Positions 16,754-24,691 of a DNA stretch of 25,061 nucleotides are shown piece after piece (the first letter of the stretch is position 1; each line of letters begins with the position of its first letter). The translations under genes and the position numbers were made by a program. This stretch comes from Flavobacteriales bacterium. Lineage in GTDB: Bacteria; Bacteroidota; Bacteroidia; Flavobacteriales_F; PHOS-HE28. The notes beneath the pieces were generated by a model. That model saw only the letters and a program-made list of their open reading frames with translations. It ran no database searches and was not told the DNA's origin. The stretch lies in contig JADJVC010000026.1 in NCBI GenBank assembly GCA_016710685.1, positions 1 to 25,061 on the forward strand, given 5' to 3'.

Positions 16754-18228
16754 TGCCCGGTCTACCTACTCCTGGACATTCGCAAAGCATCAACTGGATG
16801 TGGCGAAAGGTAAAAGGCGGCTTCGGTAACGAGGTCGGAGCGTCTGCGTATGCGATGCAACTTTTGCAGGCTGGCGCGTTTGGTCTGATCGTAGCCCAGG
16901 ACGGCAACAGTTCGTTCAACAAAGAGGCGTTCGTACAGGGCAAGTGGGCAGTATGGGCGCAGAATCAGGCAGCTTGGGACTCCGCACAGCAGGCCGCAAC
17001 CAGCGGCGCGCAAGGGGGCGGTTCCCAGGCTGCGGCAGGCCCTTTGGGGTTGAGTAACGCCGGCAGTATGCAGTTGCAGGGCGGCGCGGACATCCCTCGT
17101 GGGGCTACAAGTTTGCAAGGCGTTGGTGTAGACGTGCGTTCGGAGTTTTTGGGCTTGAGTACGTTCGCCCCCGATACGCAGATTGGGCCACAGCACGCGG
17201 CTTACGCTGAAAACGTTGATGGTATTTCAGCGCGCGGAGCGTTGTCAAAGCGCCCCGGACTGATTCCGCTGTACCCCAACAGAAACACGGAAGTTGCCGC
17301 ACAGGCCACTTTGAGATTGCCTACCAAGGCAAACATCACGGCAAGTACGGACTACATTTTGTTCACGTTACCTAACGCAGATACCCACGCCTTCTGGTTC
17401 GATACTACAGGCGCGGACTCCGAACCTGCCGGCAGCGTGTCCGCAACCAACTCCACAGTAGTAGACGTTTCGGGCGCAACTACAGCGCTGCAAGTGGCTG
17501 CGGCATTGTTCGCAGCGATCAACGCGGCAGTCATTGGCGTAACTTGCGTGGCAGGGCCGGGGGTAGTGGCGGGGGACGTAAACGTTTTCGTGGATACTCC
17601 CGGCATAGGGGGTAACTCGTGGGTAGTTGAAGAGTTTATGACGCACGCCTCCGCGTCTGTGGCGTCAGATTTTGCAGGAGGCTGGAGTGGAGTGTCCTCA
17701 AGCAGAAAAGGCAGAAGCATCAATGCCTTGCCTGAAGGGTTCCGAAACGCTGGACGTGCAACTTTGGTGCTTGGATACGATAACAGCAGCGATTTGGGCG
17801 GAGGTATAGCGTCAGCAGGGACTACAGAGTTGCGGGCGCAGGCCGTTGACACCACTTACAATGCCCAACGGAATATTGCTCGCGTGAAGCCTGTGATTGC
17901 GCCGGTATCTAACGCTTCAGGCGTTGTAACGTTTAGAGCAACGATGCCGCAAGCGTATAGAAAAGAGACAGGCAACGACGAGGGCATAGTAGCATCTGTA
18001 GATCAACTGGTTGTCGTAGCGTCCAAAAACGGGTTCTGTCTGGACAGGGATTTGTTGGATAAACTTGAGGGGGTTCGACACGTCAAAGATTATACGTCAT
18101 GGGACGGAAACACGGTCAGCATAGTGGATTCCGGCCTAGATGCCGGCGACGTGTGGTTTTACTCCGTATGGGCCGTCAATAAGCGTGAAGTTTCATTGGG
18201 TGCGTTTTACAGCGTGGAGGTCGCTTGA
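16753..18228 (+). CDS. Nozzle-like tail protein, N-terminal part
   Basis: This 491-aa protein has an N-terminal extension (1-80, helical, then a Gln/Ala/Gly-rich linker to about 120). Residues 122-172 follow (GVGVDVRSEFLGLSTF, later AAYAENVDGI and GALSKRPGLIPLY), which resemble the start of podovirus nozzle / tail-tube-B or P22 gp10-type proteins, where an N-terminal strand set with aeNvd and RpG motifs opens a beta-propeller. The rest is beta-rich and Ala/Val/Thr-rich and ends in a fibronectin-like segment (VWFYSVWAVNKREVSLGAFYSVEV). The gene then stops by TGA overlapping the next gene's start as TTGA. The neighbouring 631-aa protein appears to continue the same structure. Confidence 0.55.
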   Translation: MPGLPTPGHSQSINWMWRKVKGGFGNEVGASAYAMQLLQAGAFGLIVAQDGNSSFNKEAFVQGKWAVWAQNQAAWDSAQQAATSGAQGGGSQAAAGPLGLSNAGSMQLQGGADIPRGATSLQGVGVDVRSEFLGLSTFAPDTQIGPQHAAYAENVDGISARGALSKRPGLIPLYPNRNTEVAAQATLRLPTKANITASTDYILFTLPNADTHAFWFDTTGADSEPAGSVSATNSTVVDVSGATTALQVAAALFAAINAAVIGVTCVAGPGVVAGDVNVFVDTPGIGGNSWVVEEFMTHASASVASDFAGGWSGVSSSRKGRSINALPEGFRNAGRATLVLGYDNSSDLGGGIASAGTTELRAQAVDTTYNAQRNIARVKPVIAPVSNASGVVTFRATMPQAYRKETGNDEGIVASVDQLVVVASKNGFCLDRDLLDKLEGVRHVKDYTSWDGNTVSIVDSGLDAGDVWFYSVWAVNKREVSLGAFYSVEVA

Positions 18229-20120
18229 CGATACCTGCGTTCATAGATATAGGCACAACCAGCTATTCCCGCAAAACTTCCGTTGCTGTGATTGGGGAGT
18301 GTGCAGCCTTAGTGCCTGAAGGGCTATCCATCGACCGCAGCACAGGCGACGTAAACCCTTTGGGGATACCTCAACCTGACGCCGCGCCAGGCACTTCGGA
18401 GAACGGCGCCGGAAATCTTACGGGGGACTTTCAGTGGGTGATTACGCTGAAAAACTCTGTTACGGGAGAGTTCGGCAAGGCGTCCGCCATCGCTTCAAGA
18501 ACAGTTACAGCCAAAAAGGTTTTGCTGGACTTGACGACAATAACAAACGAGGCGGCACACAGCCTTGTTGACACCTTTCAGATTTGGCGCACGTTGGCGG
18601 GAGGCACCGTCGCCTTTCTGGTGGACGAAGTCGCCAACACTACGGCCAGCTACGACGACAACAACTCCGACGCCTCCATCTCCACGAACCGCACGCTGCC
18701 TGTGGGGCTGTTGGCTTACGACGTTTATCCCCAGGATTCCCACGGCTTCTGCATTGCGCATGGTACGCGAATCTTTGCGTTCGATGCGCCCGACTACCAC
18801 GACGATACGAACGCCAACGTGGGCTGCGCCAGGTGGTCAGAGGTAGACCCTGAAGATGGGCCCTTTCCCAACGCATGGCCCCTCAAGAACTTCAACGATT
18901 TTCTGCGGCGTAAACGTTTACGCTCCGCCGCAGGCATGGGGGATTTCATTGCGGTGTTTGAGGATGACGATATTTGGATTTGGGCCTACATCGATGATCC
19001 AGACCAGTTGATAGGTAACGGGCGCTTAGAGCCTATGGACGTTGGTAGGGGTGCTGTAACGTTCAAGTCCGTAGTGCCTGTGGACGGCGATCCCTACTGC
19101 ATGGATCGCAAGGGCATTTACAACTACAAAGGCGGGCAGCAGGTAACGGCCATTTCAGAGGCCGTGCAAGGGGTCTTTGACCGTGTGAACTGGTCAGAGC
19201 GCGCGCAGATTTCTGGCACCTACGACGAGGAGAGGATTTATTGGTTCCTGCCTTTGGACGCAGATACGGAGTGTCGGTACGCACTTGTCCTGGATCGGCG
19301 CAGCGTCCAAAACGGTTTGGGACTTCGTTGGTGGTTGTATCACCTGCCCATGGCCGCGCGCGACTGCACAAGTTTTGTGCAAGGTAACTCTACCAAGGCC
19401 AAGGCGTTCGGGCACGCGGGCCGGCGTTTTGCAAGCATCATTACAGAGGAGGGGTACGAGCATGTAATCGACCCCCGCGCATTGTCCGATGGTGCGCACC
19501 CCCTGCTTGCATTTGAGGATACTACTCTGTTGGCGGACGATCAAACGTTTGGGCCAACAGGCGGCGGCCCTTGTGCACTAGGCGTCAACGATTTTGCGGG
19601 GTTGTACGTTCTTTTCGATAACGTTTTGACTCCCGAACCTTTGTTGATTCAGTCGTCCGACGCCACGACATTTACACTTGCGGCAGCCTTGGCGTTTGAC
19701 CTGCCTTTGGGTACACCCTATAAAATCGGTAGCATCAAAACACTTTGGGCGTCGGGGCAGATTGATTCCGGTGGGCCGCAGCAGATAAAGCGGCATGATC
19801 GCGTAAACATGCTGTTCAAGGCCATGCCTTACGAAGGCGCTGAAGTGAAGGTGACTACCCTGCACGACCGTAAGGGGGCTTTTGTTGCCGGCAAAACAAG
19901 CAGCATAGACGAAAAGGTTAGTACCGTGCAATGGCAGCCGGGGCATGTAGTCAAGACAGGCGGACGCAGCGGAAGTAGTAATGCCGGAGGATATGCGCGC
20001 GTTCCTGTGATGGGAGAAGATGCGCGGTTAGTCCAGGTGATCGTTGAGGAAAACGGTTACTTGCCGTGGGAACTGGTGGGTTACTACATGGACTCTCAAC
20101 AAAAGGTAGAGAAGAAGTAA
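18225..20120 (+). CDS. Nozzle-like tail protein, C-terminal part (tail tube B / gp10-like)
   Basis: This 631-aa protein is beta-rich, with repeated short motifs typical of propeller blades in podovirus nozzles: HGTRIFAFDAP, MGDFIAVFEDDDIWIWAY, DGDPYCMDRKGIYNYKGG, and GTYDEERIYWFLPLDA. Nozzles close the head and gate DNA exit. The predicted start is TTG at 18225, with GGAGG four bases upstream and overlapping the previous stop (TTGA), so translation is probably coupled. No ATG lies near the N-terminus. The C-terminal 100 residues (VKVTTLHDRKGAFVAGKTSS onward) look like an extra beta domain. The gene ends as TAATG with the fibre gene. Confidence 0.62.
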   Translation: MTIPAFIDIGTTSYSRKTSVAVIGECAALVPEGLSIDRSTGDVNPLGIPQPDAAPGTSENGAGNLTGDFQWVITLKNSVTGEFGKASAIASRTVTAKKVLLDLTTITNEAAHSLVDTFQIWRTLAGGTVAFLVDEVANTTASYDDNNSDASISTNRTLPVGLLAYDVYPQDSHGFCIAHGTRIFAFDAPDYHDDTNANVGCARWSEVDPEDGPFPNAWPLKNFNDFLRRKRLRSAAGMGDFIAVFEDDDIWIWAYIDDPDQLIGNGRLEPMDVGRGAVTFKSVVPVDGDPYCMDRKGIYNYKGGQQVTAISEAVQGVFDRVNWSERAQISGTYDEERIYWFLPLDADTECRYALVLDRRSVQNGLGLRWWLYHLPMAARDCTSFVQGNSTKAKAFGHAGRRFASIITEEGYEHVIDPRALSDGAHPLLAFEDTTLLADDQTFGPTGGGPCALGVNDFAGLYVLFDNVLTPEPLLIQSSDATTFTLAAALAFDLPLGTPYKIGSIKTLWASGQIDSGGPQQIKRHDRVNMLFKAMPYEGAEVKVTTLHDRKGAFVAGKTSSIDEKVSTVQWQPGHVVKTGGRSGSSNAGGYARVPVMGEDARLVQVIVEENGYLPWELVGYYMDSQQKVEKK

Positions 20121-21640
20121 TGAAAGACAGCCGCGTAAAATGGGCTTCCCGATCCTTGATTGGGGACGACGCCACAGAGGGGAAAGATTTGATGTTCCCT
20201 CTAGGTATGGCCGCGATCCGCGCGTTCAATGACGATGCGGAAAAGTGGAAGGCCATGTACCGTATATTGTTGCACTTGCAGCAGATGCACAACCCGCAAA
20301 ATAAGGTAGTGAACTTCAACGCCGATCTTTGGGACGGCAGGCATTGGGACGATTTGTTGTTGTATCTGGTAGCTAACTATCAACCATTATGCGACAGGCT
20401 GGCGTTGCTCTGCGATAGCGGCAACCTATCGCTTGTTGCTTCGCTGTTGGGCACGGTTCCAAACATTTACACTGAAGCCGCGTCAGACACGGGCATAGCC
20501 GTAGGTGCCGGTTTCGTGGCTTTGGTGGTGGGTGGAGTAGCTGTGCTGTCTGTGGATGCAGACGGCAAAGTGACGATGCCTGGTCTGCTTGACCCTACGG
20601 GGCTTGCGCTTACTCCCGTAGGCTCGAATCCTGGCGGCGCGTTAGCCGCCTCTACACTGTGGGTTAGAACGGGAAACGACCTTTACTTTGATGCCGAACA
20701 AGTAGCGTTCATAAGCGACCTGCCAAGTATCAGCGGACTGCTTGTAGCCGCAAGCAATCTGTCGGACGTAAGCAACAAGGCCACTAGTCTTTACAATCTT
20801 CTCAACGGCCTTGGCGCACCGCTCAGCCTGCCTTTTTCGGCGTCAACCAAGCTTGGGGTGATAGAAGGCAGCACGGCAGTCTACGCGACGATTCAGACAC
20901 TATTGGATGCGATCAGCGGTCTTGGCGCAGCCACTCCGGGCCTGTCGGATGTCCTTGCTGCGACCAACGGAAGCAACGTCGCCAAGGCCGTGACGCCGCA
21001 AAAGCTGCTTGACTTGATCCACAGCACCGCTGCCAAGACGACCTTGGTTGATGCCGACGAACTGGCAATGATCGACAGCGCCGCGAGTAACGTAGCCAAG
21101 CGCATTGCTGTAAGTGATCTTAAGACGACGCTCAACCTTGGCGCGACGATTGCGCAGGGTTCCGGCGCTGCTGTGGCCGTCAACTCAACATCGGTTGTGC
21201 AGATGGCGAGCGCGACCAACACAGTTGCTGCTGGTGACACGTTCAGCTTTTACTTGTCGGGATATGTCCTAAACAACTCTGGCGCGAACGCGACCTACAA
21301 GGTGCGCGTGACCATCGGCGCGACCACGTTCGACCTGGCGTTCAACGCGGCGACGGCGGCGAACGCATCGAACGTGTCATACGTTCGTGTGTTCGCGGAA
21401 GTGGCTGTGATTTCAACGAGTTTGATCGCCTGCACCATCAACGTGCGTACCGGCGTAGCGGCAGCAGTAGCCACAATCCAGAATGATGTGCTGGCTCAAG
21501 ATCGAAGCATTGTACGCACCAGCACGAACAATGAAACGGGCAGCAAGACGGTTGGAATAGGACTGGTCTCAAGCACAAACACAGCAACGCAAACATTCAC
21601 GAGGACGCGGGCGGAAGTAGTGAAGGGGCAGACGGTCTAA
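20120..21640 (+). CDS. Tail fibre / receptor-binding protein (probable)
   Basis: This 506-aa protein follows the nozzle gene, where podovirus fibre genes lie. The first 130 residues look like a compact helical attachment domain (LMFPLGMAAIRAFNDDAEKW; LLLYLVANYQPLCDRLALL). After that it is Ala/Ser/Thr/Asn/Val-rich, with fibre-type modules such as LSDVLAATNGSNVAKAVTPQ and the common phage-fibre motif TTLVDADELAMIDSAAS. It ends in a beta-rich domain (about 375-506) that could bind the receptor. The ATG overlaps the previous stop (TAATG), and I prefer it to an upstream in-frame start at 20066 that would overlap the nozzle gene. A ribosome site is weak (AGAGAAG). Confidence 0.78.
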   Translation: MKDSRVKWASRSLIGDDATEGKDLMFPLGMAAIRAFNDDAEKWKAMYRILLHLQQMHNPQNKVVNFNADLWDGRHWDDLLLYLVANYQPLCDRLALLCDSGNLSLVASLLGTVPNIYTEAASDTGIAVGAGFVALVVGGVAVLSVDADGKVTMPGLLDPTGLALTPVGSNPGGALAASTLWVRTGNDLYFDAEQVAFISDLPSISGLLVAASNLSDVSNKATSLYNLLNGLGAPLSLPFSASTKLGVIEGSTAVYATIQTLLDAISGLGAATPGLSDVLAATNGSNVAKAVTPQKLLDLIHSTAAKTTLVDADELAMIDSAASNVAKRIAVSDLKTTLNLGATIAQGSGAAVAVNSTSVVQMASATNTVAAGDTFSFYLSGYVLNNSGANATYKVRVTIGATTFDLAFNAATAANASNVSYVRVFAEVAVISTSLIACTINVRTGVAAAVATIQNDVLAQDRSIVRTSTNNETGSKTVGIGLVSSTNTATQTFTRTRAEVVKGQTV

Positions 21641-21713
21641 GGCGACGTAAAATAATCACTTACAAAAAGCACGTCTTTGCGCTAGACTGAAACCAGCACA
21701 CTAAGGAGAAAAC

Positions 21714-22109
21714 ATGCCGGCACAAGGCGGAATGAAGCAGGGCGATCCAGGCGCGGTAGGTATGGGCGTGAAGCACCGTTATTACACCTTCACGGGATCG
21801 AAACCTTTGGCAGCTTTCCGCATCCCTGAAAAATGCTGCACTGTGGGCATTGTCAAAATCTCCACGGCAACGAAAGTGCAGATGGCGGCATACCAGGCCG
21901 CACTTACCACACCGCCCGCGATGGTGGATGCCTCTGCCGCGACGGTTGCCGCAGACGGGTCAATGGTCAGCCGTCCCGTAAAGCCGGGAGAAATCTTTGT
22001 CTTTGAGCACGACGACGGCACGACAAACATTGGCACAGTAACTTTTGTGCTTGAAGGTGACGAACTCCCAGCAACGCTTGCGGCCCTTGGCATTGTCGAA
22101 CCTGCCTAA
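21714..22109 (+). CDS. Small beta-rich protein, unknown function
   Basis: I do not recognise this 131-aa protein. The N-terminus is Gly/Met/Gln-rich (MPAQGGMKQGDPGAVGMGV) and the rest alternates hydrophobic and polar residues as in a small beta-sandwich (GIVKISTATKVQMAAYQ; GEIFVFEHDDGTTNIGTVTFVLEGDEL). It has no signal or membrane segment. AAGGAG lies 7 bases before the ATG. It stands between the fibre and lectin-like genes after a 73-base gap, so it may be an accessory tail or fibre-associated protein. Confidence 0.72.
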   Translation: MPAQGGMKQGDPGAVGMGVKHRYYTFTGSKPLAAFRIPEKCCTVGIVKISTATKVQMAAYQAALTTPPAMVDASAATVAADGSMVSRPVKPGEIFVFEHDDGTTNIGTVTFVLEGDELPATLAALGIVEPA

Positions 22110-22126
22110 TCCAAAGAAAGTCTACA

Positions 22127-22774
22127 ATGGGCAGAGACAGGGACAGAGATCGGGACAGAGACGGGCAGCCTCAATTACAGGCGGCCCCGGTTCTGCCGCT
22201 GTTTGGCCCCGACGCCCTGGCCGACCTGACCGCATGGACAGAACGCGATAGTCTGGACGCTGCCGGACTGTCGGCGGGGGCCTACGGCGTCCCGTCAAGT
22301 TCTGGAATATACGCGGCAAGCATTTACAACGGCACGGCGCACCCTTCAGCCGGCACTGCGTTTTATATCCAATGCACGGCGGCCACCAACTTCAAGAGCG
22401 GTACGAACACTGTGCTCAAGTTCGGGTTCTTGTTCGACATCAACACACCGCAAGACCCTGAAGCGGATGGCGTTCCGCACGGCTACGTCGTCACGTTCTA
22501 CAACGGCACCTGCACCATCCGCGAACGCAACGGCGGTGCGGCTTCAACCGTCACATCATTTGCTTGTTCACTGGATACAGATGACGTGGTGAAGATCGTG
22601 TGTACCAACACGGGCGGAACGTCAGTCACCATCGAGGTGTTCAAGAACGGCGTGTCGGCTGGTTCAACCACGGACGCAACACCGCCGACAAGCCTGGGCG
22701 CAAACTGGTGCCTGGCCTGCACGAGCATCAACGCGACTGCGCGGTTCAAACTACCAGAAATGGGTAGGGCCTAA
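22127..22774 (+). CDS. Lectin-like beta-rich protein with an Arg-Asp repeat N-terminus
   Basis: This 215-aa protein starts MG followed by five Arg-Asp pairs, then a Pro/Leu-rich link and a beta-rich domain (about 35-215) with the feel of a concanavalin-like carbohydrate-binding fold (LTAWTERDSLDAA; FGFLFDINTP; VVTFYNGTCTIRERNG; VTIEVFKNGVSAGS; NWCLACTSINATARFKLPEM). This is a guess from pattern only; no family is recognised. It could be a receptor-binding or head-decoration protein. The start is odd: no ribosome site is clear upstream and the ATG lies inside TACAATGGG. The Arg-Asp codons vary (AGA, AGG, CGG; GAC, GAT), so the repeat seems kept at protein level. Confidence 0.6.
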   Translation: MGRDRDRDRDRDGQPQLQAAPVLPLFGPDALADLTAWTERDSLDAAGLSAGAYGVPSSSGIYAASIYNGTAHPSAGTAFYIQCTAATNFKSGTNTVLKFGFLFDINTPQDPEADGVPHGYVVTFYNGTCTIRERNGGAASTVTSFACSLDTDDVVKIVCTNTGGTSVTIEVFKNGVSAGSTTDATPPTSLGANWCLACTSINATARFKLPEMGRA

Positions 22775-22833
22775 ACACCCTGCGGCAGAATCTAACGACG
22801 CACTTTGCCACAGCTTAGTAGGGGGATGAGGTA

Positions 22834-23139
22834 ATGGCGGAAGAGGGGCTTATTGCGTTAGTTGGGTCTGTATCCGGCGCTATCGGGGGAGCGATCTCTA
22901 TGGGCTTCGGGAAACTTATCGGCTACTTCAAAAACCGTGACGACGCCAAGGACAGGCAAGTAGGGGAGGAGAGCCTGTGGGGCGCAATCAACAAGATCAA
23001 GGACGAGCAAAGCAAGCACAACGAGGAAGATGCTCGTATGCAGGGAAAGATTGAGGCGCAACTAGACTACCTGAAGTTGGGTCAAGATCGTATGCTTGAC
23101 GAGTTGCGCGAAATACGCAAGCGCACGGGCAAAATCTAA
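22834..23139 (+). CDS. Holin-like protein with one N-terminal membrane segment
   Basis: This 101-aa protein has a Gly/Ala/Ile-rich hydrophobic stretch (about 5-32, GLIALVGSVSGAIGGAISMG then KLIGYF) followed by a charged, coiled-coil-like helix (about 33-101) with a basic end (REIRKRTGKI). One membrane span plus a charged tail fits a single-span holin or another lysis-timing membrane protein, and the next gene looks like a spanin. Phage holins make membrane holes that trigger lysis. GAGG lies upstream of the ATG. No endolysin gene is adjacent, so the lysis assignment is tentative. Confidence 0.5.
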   Translation: MAEEGLIALVGSVSGAIGGAISMGFGKLIGYFKNRDDAKDRQVGEESLWGAINKIKDEQSKHNEEDARMQGKIEAQLDYLKLGQDRMLDELREIRKRTGKI

Positions 23140-23166
23140 ACCCTCACGACCACAAAGGAGAAACGC

Positions 23167-23643
23167 ATGAAGAAGGTGAAGAAAACGTTTGGTGTCCTGG
23201 TGTTGTTTTGTTGCCTACTGTTTGTTTCCGGTTTCGTCACGGGTTGTGCCTCTCTTCAAGAGGCTCTTCGCGTGGCGGAGGAAAGCCAGGCGTCGGCCAA
23301 GGCAGCCGGCGAAGAGCTTGCCAAGGCGGAAGCGGCCCTTGAGGTCGCCCGTACAACCTACTCCGATGCCATGAAGTCGGGTGACACCAGCAAGATTGAT
23401 GCGACTCTGGCCGCGCTGAAAGCTGCGGAAGAAGATCGCAAGGCAAAGGGCCTTGATTTTGAGGCCACAAAGAAATACTTGCAGGAAGCGCAAGAAAAGT
23501 TAGAGGCCGCGAAGAAAACGGACATGTACCTTGAGACTGTCCTTGGCCTGGCCTTCGGGTTTCTGACGGGCGGCGGGGGCGGCTTCCTGGCAGGACGCGG
23601 GAAAAAGAACAAAGCCCTTGTAACTGCTGGTAGCACTAGGTAG
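23167..23643 (+). CDS. u-spanin-like lipoprotein
   Basis: This 158-aa protein starts with a type II signal peptide: a basic MKKVKKT, a hydrophobic core, and the lipobox VTGC, with Cys-27 as the lipidated residue followed by Ala and Ser (no retention Asp at +2). A periplasmic coiled coil (about 30-118, Ala/Glu/Lys-rich) follows. Near the C-terminus is a second hydrophobic segment (about 121-143) with five glycines in a row, then RGKKNK. A lipoprotein signal plus a C-terminal membrane span is the plan of unimolecular spanins such as T1 gp11, which join the outer and inner membranes and fuse them at lysis. The protein is alpha-helical, whereas T1 gp11 is thought to be beta-rich. AAGGAG precedes the ATG. 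Confidence 0.62.
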   Translation: MKKVKKTFGVLVLFCCLLFVSGFVTGCASLQEALRVAEESQASAKAAGEELAKAEAALEVARTTYSDAMKSGDTSKIDATLAALKAAEEDRKAKGLDFEATKKYLQEAQEKLEAAKKTDMYLETVLGLAFGFLTGGGGGFLAGRGKKNKALVTAGSTR

Positions 23644-23691
23644 AGGTGGGCTACCCGTAACGAAGAGACGCATAATGGTTCTTCAACAAGA

Positions 23692-23722
23692 CGGCCTCCC
23701 GAAAGGGAGGCCGGATTGTTTT
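23692..23722. terminator. Bidirectional terminator between converging operons
   Basis: CGGCCTCCC (23692-23700), loop GAAA, and GGGAGGCCG (23705-23713) form a perfect 9-bp GC-rich stem with a GNRA-type loop. GATTGTTTT follows on the plus strand, and a TCTTGTT-type tract follows on the minus strand. It lies between the end of the plus-strand late genes (23643) and the end of the minus-strand operon (23748). Confidence 0.85.
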
Positions 23723-23747
23723 GGGTCATGCCCCTAAACTGCGTCAA

Positions 23748-24176
23748 CTACTTCTTGGGGGCTTTGAAAGCGCGGCCACTCTTCACGCGCTCCACCATCA
23801 ACTGCACCATGCCGGCGTTGCGGTCGATACCGCCCTTGTGCGCCAGACGATCAAACAGCTTCACCGTGCCTGCACGAACGTACAGGCTGACCTTCACGAT
23901 GTCTGACGGATCGCGCTTGATCTCCTGGCCCTTCTTGGGTCGACCAACGCGGCGCTTCCCCGACTTGGCCTGCTTTGTTTTCTTGACCGGCTTTACTTTA
24001 TTGCTCTTCTTGGTCGGCTTTGCTTGCTTGACCTTTTTCTGGGTTGCTTTCTTGGCGGCTTTCTTGACGGTCTTTTTGACCTTGCCCCGCGTCTTTGTCT
24101 TTTTCGGGGCCGGTTTTGCCTCCGGCACAGGGGCCGGGATTTCTGCACTTACTGCCTGCGTTTCATCGGGCTTCAT
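23748..24176 (-). CDS. Histone-H1-like, AT-hook protein with RHH-like C-terminus
   Basis: This 142-aa protein has an acidic start (1-20), a Lys/Ala/Thr/Pro-rich H1-like tail (about 21-75, with KKAAKKAT-type repeats), an AT-hook core GRP at 78-80 within RRVGRPKKG, and a C-terminal domain (about 92-132) that reads like a ribbon-helix-helix motif: strand IVKVSLYV, then TVKLFDRLAHKG and a second helix GMVQLMVERVK. H1-like tails and AT-hooks bind DNA, often AT-rich; RHH domains bind specific sites as dimers. It may coat or bend phage or host DNA, or act as a repressor. The start overlaps the RusA stop (ATGA), and GGAG lies 8 bases upstream. It is the last gene before the shared terminator. Confidence 0.72.
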   Translation of the reverse strand: MKPDETQAVSAEIPAPVPEAKPAPKKTKTRGKVKKTVKKAAKKATQKKVKQAKPTKKSNKVKPVKKTKQAKSGKRRVGRPKKGQEIKRDPSDIVKVSLYVRAGTVKLFDRLAHKGGIDRNAGMVQLMVERVKSGRAFKAPKK

Positions 24177-24691
24177 TGTGGATTCTCCGTAACGGTTAGC
24201 TCAAACGCCCAAGCCGCACGGCCTGTGGTTTGAACCTTTACACCTTCGATCCGGGCTATTCTGCTGTCGTCAAACCCCAAGGCTTCGGTAAGCCCGTCCT
24301 CCGCAACCTTGAGGTAGTTGGATACGTCCCACTTCTCAACCTGCCCGCCCGCGGTGTAGCAGGGTTTGGCTACCCATATCACCAGCTTGTAGAACCTGGA
24401 CGCCGGCACGCTGTCTTGCTTGCCTGCCAGTATCTCCTTCAGGCCCCTCTTGAACCTGCGCACCTCTGCGGTTGAGGCCCTGCGGTGCGTCTTGTGGATG
24501 TCTAACGTTAGCTTGTTGACGCTTGGAACCTTTCCCCAAAACCAGCCGTAAAGGCTTGTTGGTGTTGCCTTGAAATCTTCCAGAATCGGATTGTAGTCAA
24601 AGAGTTTATCCAGCGCAAGGGCAGACGCAGGAATCTTTTTAGGGAAAGATTCCCTGCGTCTCTTGTTGTGGTTTCGTCGCGCCCTGCCCAT
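24173..24691 (-). CDS. RusA-like Holliday-junction resolvase
   Basis: This 172-aa protein belongs by motif to the RusA family, which cuts Holliday junctions during recombination, replication or before packaging. The signature WDVSNYLKVAEDGL is followed by GFDDSRI, giving Asp-122 (RusA Asp-70), Asn-125, Lys-128 (RusA Lys-76) and Asp-141/142 (RusA Asp-90/91). The RusA Asp-72 position is Ser-124; DxSN variants are seen in phage RusA-like proteins, so this may still be active. The N-terminal 60 residues are basic and longer than in E. coli RusA (120 aa). The start abuts the polymerase stop (TAAATG) and GAAGGAG lies upstream within the polymerase end. It overlaps the next gene by 4 bases. It shares the motif spacing of the antisense gene at 15442-15804. 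Confidence 0.82.
   Translation of the reverse strand: MGRARRNHNKRRRESFPKKIPASALALDKLFDYNPILEDFKATPTSLYGWFWGKVPSVNKLTLDIHKTHRRASTAEVRRFKRGLKEILAGKQDSVPASRFYKLVIWVAKPCYTAGGQVEKWDVSNYLKVAEDGLTEALGFDDSRIARIEGVKVQTTGRAAWAFELTVTENPQ

Noticed and set aside
21641..21713. Promoter before the 131-aa gene (TTACAA, 17 bases, TAGACT)
   Set aside because: The hexamers match only 3 and 4 of 6 consensus bases, which is too weak to list.
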